DNA from: Astrocystis sublimbata
Taxonomy: Eukaryota; Ascomycota; Sordariomycetes; Xylariales; Xylariaceae
Direction: 5' to 3'
Assembly (NCBI GenBank): GCA_022453515.1
Contig: JAJNNY010000017.1
Span: 1 to 64,000, forward strand
DNA: 64,000 nucleotides
Shown: positions 24,565 through 36,911 of the stretch, piece after piece
How positions within the stretch are numbered: position 1 is the first letter of the stretch
Layout: every line of letters starts with the position of its first letter
Notes under the pieces: generated by a model
Seen by the model: only the letters and a program-made list of their open reading frames with translations
The model's database searches: none
Told to the model about the DNA's origin: nothing
Made by a program: the position numbers and the translations under genes

Positions 24565-27500
24565 TCATATCCGCTCTGCAATGCTTCTTTGAAACTCTCC
24601 ATGCTCGACAGAGGTCGGGTCGGAGTTGCTTCGATTCTTCGTCATAGCAACTGATAGTTTCCTGATGATGTTGTATTTCTCGGGATCAAAAGAGGAGGGA
24701 CCGAACCGGTCTATCTCGCTGATCGACGTCCGCCTTGTTGCCTCCATGATAGCGTCTAATTCTATCTCACGGTTCGCACGGTCTTGGATCTTCTTCTGTT
24801 GCTCGGGTCCGATACGTGCATCGACTAAAGCTCTGGCGTCGCGCTTGAGATTAAGGAATAGAGAGTAGATGCATGTGAATGCCATCATGGCAGGGACCAC
24901 CGCGAACGCGGTTTGATAGCCCACGCCGCCTTGGTGAATGCCGTATACTTCGAGATATATCGTTAGCACATTGTAGTGTTCAGATGAAGCAAATACACCG
25001 TGGTTCTTGGTGCACGCTAAGGGGGAAGCTCACCAACAAACGGCCAGAAGGCAGGTCCTGACGCCCCCATGGTGATATATGCAGCTGCTCGTTTGGTGCG
25101 TTTGCCTTGACCTCGGAGCCCAAGAGTATATATCAAAGGCCACATGGGCCCTTCGAAGAAAAAGAAAGCAACGACTGGAATAGCCAATAGGTTTGGGTTT
25201 TTTGGACGGATAGCGACCACGAGGATTCCGGTTATGACACCGAACACTGCGCAGATGTTCAATATAGTCCGGGGTTGAGGTATTTTTGGATGGGTAGGCG
25301 ATAAGTATGCCATGTACGCTGCAAGGAGGCGGGACGCAGCAAAAGAAGAATGGGCAATGAGTAGGTAGTCAGTAGTACTCATGGCATAACCCGTTGTCTT
25401 TACAGAAGTGTCCCGGGTTGTTGGCGTTACTATTTGCGAATTCAGACTAGGCTTCAAAAGGTTCCGGAAGAATATGCTCATCGTCTCCTGGCTGGCAACG
25501 TAAAACCATTGAGCCACAACCGCCAGCGCTAGGCTCCAAGTTCTCAATTGCAAGCCGAAAAAGCTCCTTTGCTTAGGGTCAACGGGGAGATATCGGGTAG
25601 AGTTCTCCATCTCGGCATCAGTAACTTCGGGGAGCGGCATGTAATAAAAGAACAGGGCTAATGCGACGCAGAGCAGCGTGATAGCCAGGAATGTCCACTG
25701 TACGTCAAGGAGAGTCATTGAGTTTACGTGCGTGGCGCTGCTGAGTTCGTTAAAGAACACCTTCTGAGCGAGGAGCCCACTCAAGACGGTGGCTACGGCC
25801 TGAAGGCCTTGCGCCACCAGAAGTCTCATTTCCGCGTAGTCCATAGGACCACAGAGCACGATGAAAGGGTTGGCCGCAGCTATTGGAGGCAATTCGTTAG
25901 CAGAGGACACTAAATGTGGGTATGATACTGGGTGGGCATTGGTGGAATATAATCAGATGAGAAATGAGGTCTGAGGCGAGGAAGGATGCTACAACACGTA
26001 CTTTCTAGGACGGCCAGCCCAAAACCGACAACGAAATTTGAGATCAAGAAGCCGGAAAAGGATGTAAGAACGGCACTGGGCCAGAAAATGATAGTTCCAA
26101 TGCCGTAAATGCATAACCCAAGCACTGTAAATAAATACGTCAGTATCTGGAACAACTCGAACTTGAAGGGGAGCTGGTCCAGCAAGGGTGTACTTACTGA
26201 AAGTGGCCTTGAAACCGCCTACGCTTCTTTCATGATGATGATGATGTCGCTTTCCCTTCCTTCCCAGTCTCCGATGCTCGTCGCGCCGCAAAATCCACTC
26301 TCCAACGAGAAGCGGCCCGAAGAAGTATCCGGCTCCGAAGTAAATGCTGGTGAGACCCAATGTCTCTGGAACGGTCATGTCAGATATCTGAGCCACAACA
26401 TTCGACAGCGTGTTGAGAAGTCCGTATGAGAAACCCCATATTATGAAGAGCATGGAGACTACTGTGCAGTATCTGATCGCATCTTTCGTGCATGTTCGGA
26501 TTATGCTCTTGGGCTTCCGCATGTTGACAAAGCCAAAGTATACCCCCGAGACGTCTTGGCTGCTCGAAGTTGCTGTATTGGTCAGAACGGAGCCATAGCT
26601 TCGATCTGTGTTTTCCTCCATCATCATGTCTGGCGTGGTGAGGAATTCCATGGCTGAGATCTGCGCATCGATGTCATCGGCTTCGGGTCGAGTAGCTTGG
26701 CCAGGGCCGCCATCGGCCATCTTATCGATCGTCCCGGATGGCCGACGTTCGCTGCCGTTCGGATCCCTGAGCATAGAGGGGAGAATACGAATGATCAGTG
26801 GCTTCAGTGTCAGAACGCAAGCGCACGTGATGCCGACGTTCACCTCAACAGCCGACCACATGAGGGCCAGCGACGCGTTCCAGGAGAACTCCGAGGTTCC
26901 ACCAAAAGCCACGTCTGGGCCACTCAGAGGTGACACGGGAGCATCGTTAACGGCCCGCTGGAGGTAATAGATGCGAATCACATCTACGATGGTAACGAAT
27001 ATACCCAGAGCGAACGTGAAAACTAGTATGATTTTCTGCCGTGGGGGGAGCCTCATGCTTGTCAAGATAGGTAGGGGAAGGGCGAGGATGGCAAGGTCTG
27101 TGACGACATTGACGGGAGCGGCGCAGATGAATTCAGTCAAGAGAGGGATACATCGCCCTGAATGGTTGGTGAAAGCAGCGTTGACCGGATTGCATTGGAA
27201 AATGTTGAGTATTGTCAACACGGTGCCAGCAACATTAACGATCACAAGTACTGTCCATGAAGCGAACCTGAGGAGCTTTTGCGTATTTCCCGACAGTCGG
27301 AGATAGAAGATGAGGATCGATGATTTCGTAGCCATTAGGGCGGGGTTCTATAGAATATCAGCCAGGTATTCGGATTTTGAAGTTGAAGGTAGTACGCACG
27401 TAGAGGATCGTGAAGGCATACTCGGAGCGCCTGAGCGCGTCCCAATATTGGTCGCTTATATCGTGGTCATGCTGGCCAAGTCCTTTCGCGGTGCCATAAT

Positions 27501-27714
27501 CGATGGCAAAGCTGAGACCAAACGCGAGGACCAAGGCAACGATTATACAATAGTCATCCGATGAGACCTTGCGAACAATAAACGTTCGACATGTCAGTCT
27601 CGCGCACACGAACACTGTAGTCAAAATGAGAGTCCCTGTTGTAACAGCGAACACAACAGGACCGCGATCCGGCTTGGCAGTGGTCGACGGACTATCCAAC
27701 ACTGCCGAAACCAT
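24565..27714 (-). CDS. Fusion of Pth11/SAT4-like seven-helix domain with FucP-type MFS transporter
   Basis: Exons are 27714-27400, 27347-26198, 26124-26002, 25879-25034 and 24947-24565, giving 938 residues. Residues 1 to about 285 are a fungal rhodopsin-like (SAT4) domain: seven helices with SSDDYCIIVALVLAFGLSF, NPALMATKSSILIFYLRLSG, FQCNPVNAAFT and APVNVVTDLAILALPLPILT. A Ser/Asp-rich linker with a cluster of acidic residues follows. From about residue 370 it is a major facilitator of the fucose/glucose-galactose permease group (FIIWGFSYGLLNTLSNVVAQ, GLAVLETAANPFIVLCGP, FWPFVVYGIHQGG). Exon 2 alone covers the end of the receptor domain, the linker and the first transporter helices in one open frame, so the fusion is read directly. 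SAT4 proteins include Pth11-type surface sensors, and FucP relatives carry sugars with protons. A sensor-transporter role is inference. A histidine run (KRHHHHHERS) lies in a cytosolic loop. Confidence 0.88.
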
Positions 27715-27960
27715 CCTTGGGAAGGCCGTGCAGAGGAAGAATGCCGTCAGTTCATGCCCGAAAACACAATATCGACTGGTTAAGCGACCGCGTAAATATC
27801 GTAGACAGCGGCCAACTCGCAAGGAGCAAAACGTCGTCGTTACCCTATCAGCGAGAAGGATTCGTATAATTCGAGAGATGACATGTTCGAGAGCGAGTCA
27901 ATGGACTGCTGATACGCTGGCCACGGAGTCTGGAATCGTATATCAGAACGTCGGCGATTT

Positions 27961-27989
27961 GCAGGCACAGGCACAGGCACAGGCACAGG
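27961..27989 (+). repeat. GGCACA tandem repeat
   Basis: There are a little over four copies of the hexamer GGCACA upstream of the transporter fusion gene. Confidence 0.85.
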
Positions 27990-29064
27990 ACCTATGTCGG
28001 TATTTGTAAATGAGTATACTTTTACAAAATTTTGATCATGGAATCCAGTTAGGGGGATGTATAAGTAGGTAGCTAGCTATAGTGCGGCGACAAGGGTGGA
28101 CTCGGCTTGTGTGTATGACTTGGTACAATTCGTGTGGGGGATTCTGGCCCACTGAGGCCAGCCAAGTACACCTACCTAGTAGTCTAGTGGCGAAGACGGG
28201 GCCATCGACATAAGTGAGGAGTTAGAGGCAAGCGACCTCGGGAGCAAGTAATAGTGTGTAGATGGTAGATTCGCTAGTGCCGTTCTACGAACTGGTGTGT
28301 TGTGTTGTTGGTCTGTGATAAATGTACGGGTTTTGGCGAGAGGGGAACGACGGAGCAGGATGAATAGTAGCCACCCAGCAGAAAGTAGGTGTTTTGTATT
28401 GACCTCGTCGGGGACCCTTACCAAACGATATTGCAAGCTTTGAGGATTTCCAACAGAGTGAGAAGAGCGAGTGGGTATCTAGAATACCAGGGTTTTCAAA
28501 TTGCCGGGTTGTCAGAATGCCGGCATTATGTGCATTACCTAGGGAGTCGAAGAGTGCCCAAATCCAGCGACAATCCTGACGCACATGCAGAAACGGATCC
28601 GTAGTTGACTACCTCTATAAAGCAAGGATCGGTAGCGTCTTCAATTGCATGTTTTGACTTCGCCGTAGGTGTGCGTATGAGAAGTGCGGTAGTGGAAACG
28701 CTGAGAATTTATGCTATACACGAGAGCAGGTGGTGCAAGGCAGGCCCCGAGCAATCCGATTTTGAACATAATAGACGTTTTACACCAATGGAAAAGCTTT
28801 GGCATGACCAGAAGGAGGAGGTTCGACTACGATGCACGCAACCAGTCTTCAGATTTCGTAACTCAGCCGCCTCGTAGCTTGGATAGACTGGCCACAGGGC
28901 GAGAGAAAAAAAGGTGGCAGTTGTTGCTCTGCCACTGCAGATAAGACAAGACATATACATAATGAACTTATGCAGTCCAGCGGTGTCACCAAGGGGGGCA
29001 GGGCAGTACCGAGAATATTGATACAACCAAATCAACACCAAAATCTGCACATGCATGGCACAGG

Positions 29065-29067
29065 GTG

Positions 29068-29117
<50 letters not shown>
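29065..29117 (+). repeat. (GT)n microsatellite
   Basis: About 53 bases of GT repeat are interrupted by a single C near 29074. Confidence 0.95.
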
Positions 29118-29121
<4 letters not shown>

Positions 29122-31500
29122 GCCTGGGGGCGGTATGTATGTACAGCGAACACACACAATGACGAGAACGACGGCTGATGTCAGCAGCTGCATCATCGTT
29201 GGGGTGGATCCATGGCAATTTCATCCATCCATCCCCTTCTTTGTTAGTCAAGTGAAGCCGCGTCTCTTGGTTGAGATCTAAGCAAGCGCCGAGTCTCGTT
29301 TGGGTACCCAAGCAACCAAGACAGCATGCTCTTATTAATTACTAGGGCTGATCAAATGACGCCTACACTTGGCGGTACTGTGTAGACAAAGGGAAAGGCG
29401 CAAGGCAGTACATAGGTAGTGGTAGTTTACTGCTTGACTACCTTCTCAATACAATTGAAAGAAACCCTGGGGCCGAGGGGGCCTGTTGCCTGGGTAAGAC
29501 TCGGGTGCTACAGCGTCCAGCTGAGTCGACTGTGGTCTATCTGGCCTTGCTGCCTTGCTGCCTTGCACAAGGAGAGTGAAGCGGGAGAGTCGCGAGATCT
29601 GGCCCTGCCAAGCAATGGAGGGAGCGAGTGAGCGAGCGGGTGAGTGTGCGTGGGAGCGATGCCCCGCGTGCGGATAGCGACGGCAACGGCCTCGAATAGT
29701 CATTGCGCAGTCGAACGGTCGTTCCACCCAATCAGAACAGCATGGTCTGGACAGCACCAAATTCGCTGCTGCTGCTGCTGCCAAGCAAGTCCACTGGGTG
29801 CAAGTTTATTGATGGCCAATTTTGGCGACTTGATCTATGTAGTTTCGATACCTTGGCCGCCGCCCTGACTCGCCAACGCGTAGGCAATGCCGACCACGTG
29901 CATGGCGACAGTAGGTAGTCTGTTTATCTACTGTAGGGTCAAGTTAAGGAGCGCGAGGGGTGTGGGAGAAGTTAGGAGTAAATGTCCGGACACTCGCCAA
30001 GTATGACACCGTCGTGAGGTCAACAGCATCGTTGGTCTGCCATTGGCGCACTCGCAGGCCCATCCCACCTAGCAGGCAACGGCGTTGAACCTACTCTGTA
30101 TCCTTCCCCAGATTTTCCGGGGTTGGGAAGATCGACACCCCAGCTCCTTGATCCGTGCGCCTGTCAAGCGATCTCCAATCTCCAAGTGAGTGCAAACTTC
30201 AAAGTACAGTGAGTGTTACAGTATAATGTGTGACTTTTCACTGCTCCATACCGCCAGAATCAAGGAATCTGGACTGTAACGAACTGTTCGAATCTCAAGA
30301 TATACCAAGGCCAGTTTGATTAGACAGACATCTCCAAAATGGCGAAAATGGTGTGCACTGAAGCCAGTGCTGAGATATGACATATCCATGCGTGCTTAAC
30401 CTAGCTAGGTAAGCTTCAGTTGAAAACTGCCATCTGGCCGTGTGCCAAAGCTTAGGGAGGATAGGAAAGGATACCTACCAACTTCGGGCTCGGAGTGGTC
30501 ACAGTCTGTCTAGAATCCATTGGTAGTATGTAGTAAGTAGACAAAGTACTAGAAATCACGACTCCATTTACCTCCAGGTAATCACTCAAAGCGTGATTTG
30601 CATCTGTTCCACTTTTCTACCGCTTGTCGATGTCGGCTGAAAAAAAAGTGTAACCTTGACACGCTTGATAGCCAGAAGAGAGATTTATTTGTCTTACCCT
30701 ACCCAGCTTGCCCAAGTCAGGCAGGACAGGACGCCATGATTTTGCTGGAGAGCTTGGCCGGCTTGGCAAGCCACCTTTGAGATACTGCTAATGTGCATAC
30801 TCGTAGTACTAGTAGTAGATTTAACCCCTAGTGATTTGCTGTAAAATCGAATTTTGTCCGTGTCTGCAACAATAGTACTATGTAGAAACGATGATTTTGA
30901 GACTTTCACCGACAGCAATATTCATGCGACAAAAACAATTACAAGTAACTACAAAGACGAGTGTAAAGAGATCAGATCCCTGCTACAGCTGCTGGTGTAG
31001 GTGGGACGGTCCGCAGACACTGCAGCAATCTAACCTGACCAGAACTTGACGAAGCTTGTCGAGCTTCGTCAGATAGGTTACCTGGCAAGCCTGGTTGTGA
31101 AAGCGTCGATCTTATGAGTCTTGCAGTTTGCAGTTCTTCCATTGTCCACCATCTCGCATGGGTTCGTAAGAAGTACCATGACTCGGCCAGTTCCTACTCT
31201 ATTCCGGCGATCTTTCAGCACGCCGAGCTGTCACTTACTGACGAATAATACCCGGGCGAGGCAACCGATACAGACAGGTAGCAAGTCCCTAAGCGCAGCG
31301 AGTCATCCAACCAATACTTTAAGTCTGATTGCTACAGGGTATGGGTGCTCACCCCAAAGTTCCGATAGTGGCACCGCGGAAGTCTACCAACTCACCAGGT
31401 GCGATAGCATAACCTTCCTGCCAATCAAGGTGGCCGGCCCGGCGTCACTCGATCTGCCAGCGAATTGAAGCCGCTAATGCGACTGGGCTAGGTAAATCTA

Positions 31501-31536
31501 GACTGGCGAGACTGGCGAGACTGGCGAGACTGGCGA
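31501..31536 (+). repeat. Nine-base minisatellite
   Basis: Four perfect direct copies of GACTGGCGA lie in non-coding DNA. Confidence 0.9.
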
Positions 31537-32695
31537 GATATCGGCCACAGGATCCCAGGCCTTTCAACGTGGTTATAGGAGACTAAAGCGCACGTGTCTC
31601 TGATGGCACAATTCATCGGCAATGATTGAGATCGCACACCTGGGCCAATGTCAATGGTGCAACGTCTCCCGAGTCTAATCTTGAGGCATTACTAACTTAT
31701 ACTTTGGGCTAAGGGGCCGAGATGGTTCTGGACCTCGGGACGCAGCCCGGAGGTTATCGAATCGGACGCTGGTTAGTAGCGAGTAGGTAAGCAAAGGGCA
31801 AGAGGAAGCTACGTCGTGCACTACTATGTTTAACCATTTGCACAGCTCGAGATTCCATGATCGGGACATTAACAATTTGGTGAATATTGTCCACGGACAC
31901 ACTGACTTGACTGGCTCCGTAGGGGTATGCTGCTGTAATGATTTGATCTGGGTTGAGCTTTCTAGAGCACATATCGAGTTCTTCTTCGAACCAATCGCCT
32001 ATTACGAGAAAGCGGCCTTGTCGAAATGAAAAGCTAAACTCTGGATGTGGGAGATGCATCGTACGTAGCATCGGCTGCTGCGAACAATGAGTCTTCATGT
32101 TAGAGCTCGGCAGGTGGAAATTGTATGCCAAACTGCACGAGTATGATTGGGCGGAGACAGATAGAGCATACCTATGTAGGTATCTACCTAAGTAGGCGAG
32201 TAGGTAAGCCACCAGTCGAGCCAGTCAGATAGATGGCTGGCAGACGGTTGGCGTCTGTCAATAAAGCTGGGTCCTGCAGGTGCCGGGGCCAATCAGGACG
32301 CATCATTTCCTGATTAGCGAAAAGTAGTTGCGGCCAGTCGTCAACGTCAATTGAGGGAAAGAGGGAAGCTTGGGATCGCGCGAGGCGAATGAATTCATGG
32401 TTGAGGTGCACCTGCCGACCAACTCCAGCTTCAGCCGAAGCCCATGCGACCGCCATCTTAGACGTCTTGCACATTGCACATTGCACATCCCCGACAAACC
32501 CTCTCCACTCCATCCACGCCCACACCCACGCCAACGCCAACGCCAACAACCTACGAGCATCATCAACATTGTAGCATTCATTGTTGCTGCTCTCTCCCGA
32601 CCCCTCGGTCCTCCGGCTTTCGACCGTTCGGTAACTCTGCATTCTGCATTCCGCATTCCGCAGTCCGCACGCCGTGCCTTGGCGCCAGAGCAAAG

Positions 32696-33486
32696 ATGCT
32701 GGCGTCTTCGAGAAGAGCAGCCACTCTGGCTATGCGAGGTGTGTGCCCTGCGCTGCCCCCGACTACATGATATATACATATACATATATATATATAATCT
32801 ACGTGCTGTATTTATTGCCGTCGCTGACCTGTTGTTCTGTCCCCCCTTGCACAGCGAACCCGACATCGCGCATCGCCATCGGCCCCCTCCAGTCCGCCGC
32901 CTCCATCTCGACGACGTCTAGGAACGATGCCGCCACCTCGGTAGCGCCCACCAGCCACGCTGGCCTCGCCCGCCAGCGCAAGGAGGTGCCGCTCGCCAGC
33001 GAGACGCCTAAGAAGGGCGTCATGCAGTACGCCCTGACCACGCTCGACCAGGTCGCCAACTGGGCCCGCCAGTCGTCGCTGTGGCCCATGACCTTCGGGC
33101 TCGCCTGCTGCGCCGTCGAGATGATGCACCTGTCCACGCCGCGCTACGACCAGGACCGTCTCGGCATCATCTTCCGCGCCTCGCCCCGCCAGTCCGATGT
33201 CATGATCGTCGCCGGCACCCTGACCAACAAGATGGCCCCCGCCCTGCGCCAGGTCTACGACCAGATGCCCGAACCCCGCTGGGTCATCAGCATGGGCAGC
33301 TGCGCCAACGGCGGCGGCTACTATCACTACAGCTACAGCGTCGTCCGCGGCTGCGACCGCATCGTCCCCGTCGACGTCTACGTCCCCGGCTGCCCCCCCA
33401 CCAGCGAAGCCCTCATGTACGGCATCTTCCAGCTGCAGCGGAAGATGCGGCAGACACGCATCACACGCATGTGGTACAGGAAGTAG
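32696..33486 (+). CDS. NADH:ubiquinone oxidoreductase PSST/20 kDa subunit, mitochondrial
   Basis: Exons are 32696-32738 and 32855-33486, giving 224 residues. This is the NDUFS7/NuoB-type subunit of respiratory complex I, which carries cluster N2, the last iron-sulfur centre before ubiquinone. The four ligand cysteines are visible: tandem Cys99-Cys100 ([11 protein letters not shown]), Cys164 ([16 protein letters not shown]) and Cys194 ([15 protein letters not shown]). The N terminus ([14 protein letters not shown]) is an Arg/Ser-rich mitochondrial presequence, interrupted after codon 14 by a 116-base intron (GTGTGT donor, CACAG acceptor). The core starts at about residue 70 ([18 protein letters not shown]) and ends RITRMWYRK. 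The length matches fungal orthologues (Neurospora 19.3 kDa, Yarrowia NUKM). The ORF remains highly GC-rich, as expected for a well-expressed gene. Confidence 0.97.
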
Positions 33487-34310
33487 AGCTATAGCAGAGC
33501 CAGGCTGGGCGAACCGGCGAGCAGAAACACGCATGATAGACAAATCTTTCATTTGTCTGGGGTTATTGTACATATATCTACCTACTCAGTGTTCCAGTCT
33601 ACGCACCAGGAAGGACTAGAACCCCCAAATTGCATTTTTGAATTCAAGCCATGCTGCCTTGCTGTTGACAGGAACTCGGAAATATCCTGGCACTCTCCAT
33701 ATGTGATCAATAAGCAGGCCAATCGCCTGCTTGGGCTCTGGGGGTCTGAATTACGTTGAATGCTATATAACGATATAGGTAGGATCTGCTTAGAGGCGCG
33801 AGAGAGCAAATCCAAAGCCAGCCCCTTGGCCCACGCGGCAAAGATGTGCCAGTCTGACCGGCTCACTCCGATGGCCAGGTGATAGACATAGGTAACCCTG
33901 CCTTCTTTGCCCCCAACGTACCTATTCATCTTCAGCAGCTCACCTTGGTCTTTCTTCCTATTCATCTCATTATGGCACCAGCTGTACGTAAAGCAATGTG
34001 CATGCATTGAAAGCCCTTACGCGCCGAACATTCCAATTATTTGCCCTCGATTAGAATCTTAAAACGAACGTGGAGATTTATACATATCGAACGGAAGCAT
34101 GTTTACCAGTCTCTCTGGCCCAACGACATTGGCGTCCCACCCTTTCGTTCCGCGCTAGCTCATCGCTTTTTCCCTCTTCACTTTCCTTTCCTTTCCTTTC
34201 GTGTGTAGCTCGTCTGACTGAGCTTATGTACTCAGTGACCGAGGGAAAAAAAGCTAACTAGCGACGTTGGGGAGGACAAGCCATGAGAGCCCCCCCCTTC
34301 TTTTCTCCTC
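33487..34310. other. Spacer between convergent complex I and GPI-protein genes
   Basis: About 820 bases hold the two 3' untranslated regions. CT-rich runs occur at about 34165-34200. Nothing else is recognised. Confidence 0.6.
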
Positions 34311-35106
34311 TTACAGCAATGCAGCAGCAGCGATGCCAAGCGCCGCCATCAGCTTGGGCCCGTTCTGGCCCGCGGCCGCGGTGGCTGTCGGGATGGTGTC
34401 GCCGTCGGTCGCCGTGTCGTCCGAGCCATGCGTCTTGGACGCCTTGTCCGAGGACTTCGCGTCGGTCGTGGTGGCTGAGTGGGTGCTGGCGCTTGTCTTG
34501 GAGGTCGTCTTGGTCGTCAATTTGGACGAGGAGAAGGCGCTTGCGTTGGAGCTGAGGCGGGGGGAGGGGAGGCTTCTGTGTTAGTTTCGCTCGCTTTTTT
34601 TTCACATTTTATATTTGGGTCCGCGTGGGGAACGGAAAATAGGGGGGAGCGAGAGAGAAAAAAAAGGGGGTATATGGATGGGAAGGCGGAACAGGGAGAT
34701 GGGAGAGGGGGATGAATGTTCAAACTCACCAGTAGAGCAGCCGCTCGCTGTCGAGTGAGTACTGTCGGCTATCGTTCGGGCAGTTGGCGAAGCACCTGTT
34801 CATGTGTGAATAGGCAAATCTTTAGAGAAACAGGGACCGATCCACATAGCACAGGAGAAGGAGCTCCTTTCTCCGCATATCAGATCGAGCGGCGTCAACG
34901 TACGTCATGATGGTTGTGTACTTTTCGCAGAGACAGCTGTAGTCCGTGCTTTGGCAGAGGGCGAGGTAACTCTCTGTCGTGTCGAGGCACGCGTCTAGGA
35001 TAGACTCCGCGGCGCATGCGGTCGTGGTCGTCGCTGATGTGGTTGTGGTGGTCTCTGCCAGCACACCGGCCGCCAGAGCGGCCATGGAGATGAACGCGGT
35101 TCTCAT
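34311..35106 (-). CDS. Small secreted eight-cysteine, Ser/Thr-rich GPI-anchored protein
   Basis: Exons are 35106-34904, 34795-34730 and 34551-34311, giving 169 residues. A signal peptide (MRTAFISMAALAAGVLAET) is followed by a short Thr run. A compact domain with eight cysteines comes next (ACAAESILDACLDTTESYLA, LCQSTDYSCLCEKYTT, then CFANCPNDSRQYSLDS and LLYCSN). A Ser/Thr/Asp stalk of about 60 residues likely to be O-glycosylated follows. The C terminus is hydrophobic (PKLMAALGIAAAALL) after small residues, as in GPI-attachment signals. The pattern resembles the common ascomycete family of GPI-anchored serine-threonine-rich wall proteins. It does not clearly follow the CFEM spacing. The function is probably cell-surface structural, but that is inferred from architecture only. 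Confidence 0.82.
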
Positions 35107-36911
35107 TATGTTCTAGTGTTGGCGGTTTCAATTAAAAAATAAAAAGCGCAAGGGTAAATCAATTTCAGCGTAGGGAATGTAGAGAAGTGAAAGTATTGCA
35201 GTGTATCAGATCATAGAAGTCAGGACGAGCATGGCACTACGAGTTTATGGTACCGGGTGTAAGTGAGTATCGGGACATGTTGGACAAGAAACAGAATGCC
35301 TGATTTCATATCACGACAGTCACGACTTCTTAAGACTTCGTGAGAAACTTGGATGCCTGCCCGAGACCCGATGAAGCGTTGTAGAATTATCGAAGTGCTA
35401 CAAGGCCTAGGCTTGTCGCTACATAAACGAGGCACATGACATGTTGTTGTTGAACCGAATTCCAGTTGTTCTGCTGGGTATTTTGAATGTGGTCGTAAAT
35501 CTGTATACGAATAACCCACGCCGTACTGTCTCGGAATGGGCCCGACGGGCGCTTCAAGTGGAATATTCGGATTTCGGTAAGCTAATGCAGTGTTAAAGGC
35601 AGGGTTTTAGATGCAAATGAATGAACAATTGACGGTTCACTTGTTTACGTTTCACTTCATCGGGAATGCGGTCCTATCAGAGCAGCGTGCCTTTTTGTTA
35701 TTGTCTCATTCCTAAATCGTGAAAGGGGCTGCGGGTATCAAAACATTATCGCCGTATTTAATCTGCTGCAGCCTTATAACTCGAGGCCATGATAACCAAC
35801 ATGCGTAAGTCAAGCTAAAACTTGCGTTGTGCCCGTGAAATAACAGACTCGCGGGGCTTCCCATGCACCGGTGCTGGAACATACCTGCTTTCCGTTCTCT
35901 CACTGGATGAGACCCTTCTCATGCAGTCTTCGTCTTGTATGCAAGTAAATCTCGGCCCGGGCGGGCGGGATGTATAATCTCCCAAAAGGAAGTCATGCGC
36001 AACAATTGGAGCCAAGAGAGATCGAATAGGGAAGCAGGTAAGAACCTTTATTACTGCCATCTGGAGCGTGGATAGACAACCCCAAGCCCAAGCCCCCCGG
36101 GTGAAGGAGTGTATGCTGTATGCAACATACTCGAGATTGGACGCATGTAGTGAAGTACAACAACTAAAATTTAGGCACGCATGCATTCAAGTGTCTGTTG
36201 CTTGTATTCATTTCCATCTGGTCTTCGATCCCACATATGTCCCAGAATTCAACTCCGTAATATCCAGGTCCCCACGACTTGCATTGGGCTTGAGATCACG
36301 AGAACGAGGCAACCCGACGCATAGCAAATGCCCGACAAAAGTCGAGCGCCGTGGCCGTGCATCTGACCTCGTTCTTGCAACCGTGCCTGGGAGCCTTAAC
36401 CCGAACACACACACATAACATACATCTCAGGTAGAGAAGCCCAGGACTTGATCTTGGGTACTACGCCCGCAGAAATCATGACAAATGACGGAAAATAACA
36501 TACGATCCACGAAGCTGCGGTCTGTTCATAGGATGTAAGGTAATGAATACACGAGATGTGTGGACGGTCAAAACCATGCGGCTTCTTTTCCATGGAATGG
36601 CGCTTGTGGTGAGCCGATTCAATCCTACACAATATACATTCTAGCAACATACAGACACCAATCATTCCTTCAACGTCAAGATCTGGTACCGTGCACTCTT
36701 CAATCACTTTCCGAGGTGTTCAGTACAGGAACAGGATCGTATTATCTAGTTGATCGATCATGTAAATACTCTCGAGGTGCCAGAGTAGTAGTAGGTTGTT
36801 TGAAGCCAACAAACATGCTCATGCTCTTCCTGGAATGCAAAGCACTCTTCCCAGACAACGCAATGGGTTTGTGTCACTCATTGCTCAGTGTCCTCGACTT
36901 TCTCTCATCAA
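35107..36911. other. Spacer between GPI-protein and DHOD-like genes
   Basis: About 1.8 kb contains the promoter of the GPI-protein gene and the 3' end of the dehydrogenase gene. No gene or repeat is recognised. Confidence 0.6.

Larger units (their letters stand above)
27715..32695. other. Long spacer between divergent transporter-fusion and complex I genes
   Basis: About 5 kb contains simple repeats at 27961, 29065 and 31501 and TAGGTA words near 28066, 28167, 30400 and 32168. An open frame at 31178-31468 has a mitochondrial-presequence-like start but no recognised domain. No convincing gene is seen. Confidence 0.55.

Noticed and set aside
27961..27989. Possible CRISPR-like array
   Set aside because: The repeats are contiguous hexamers without spacers, and the window is eukaryotic.
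28709..29311. Minus-strand frame of 200 codons with a His-Thr repeat
   Set aside because: The repeat is just the translated (GT)n microsatellite, and the rest shows no conservation.
32812..33573. Minus-strand frame of 253 codons opposite the complex I subunit
   Set aside because: It is antisense to a highly conserved GC-rich exon, with Asp/Ala/Gly-rich sequence typical of shadow frames.
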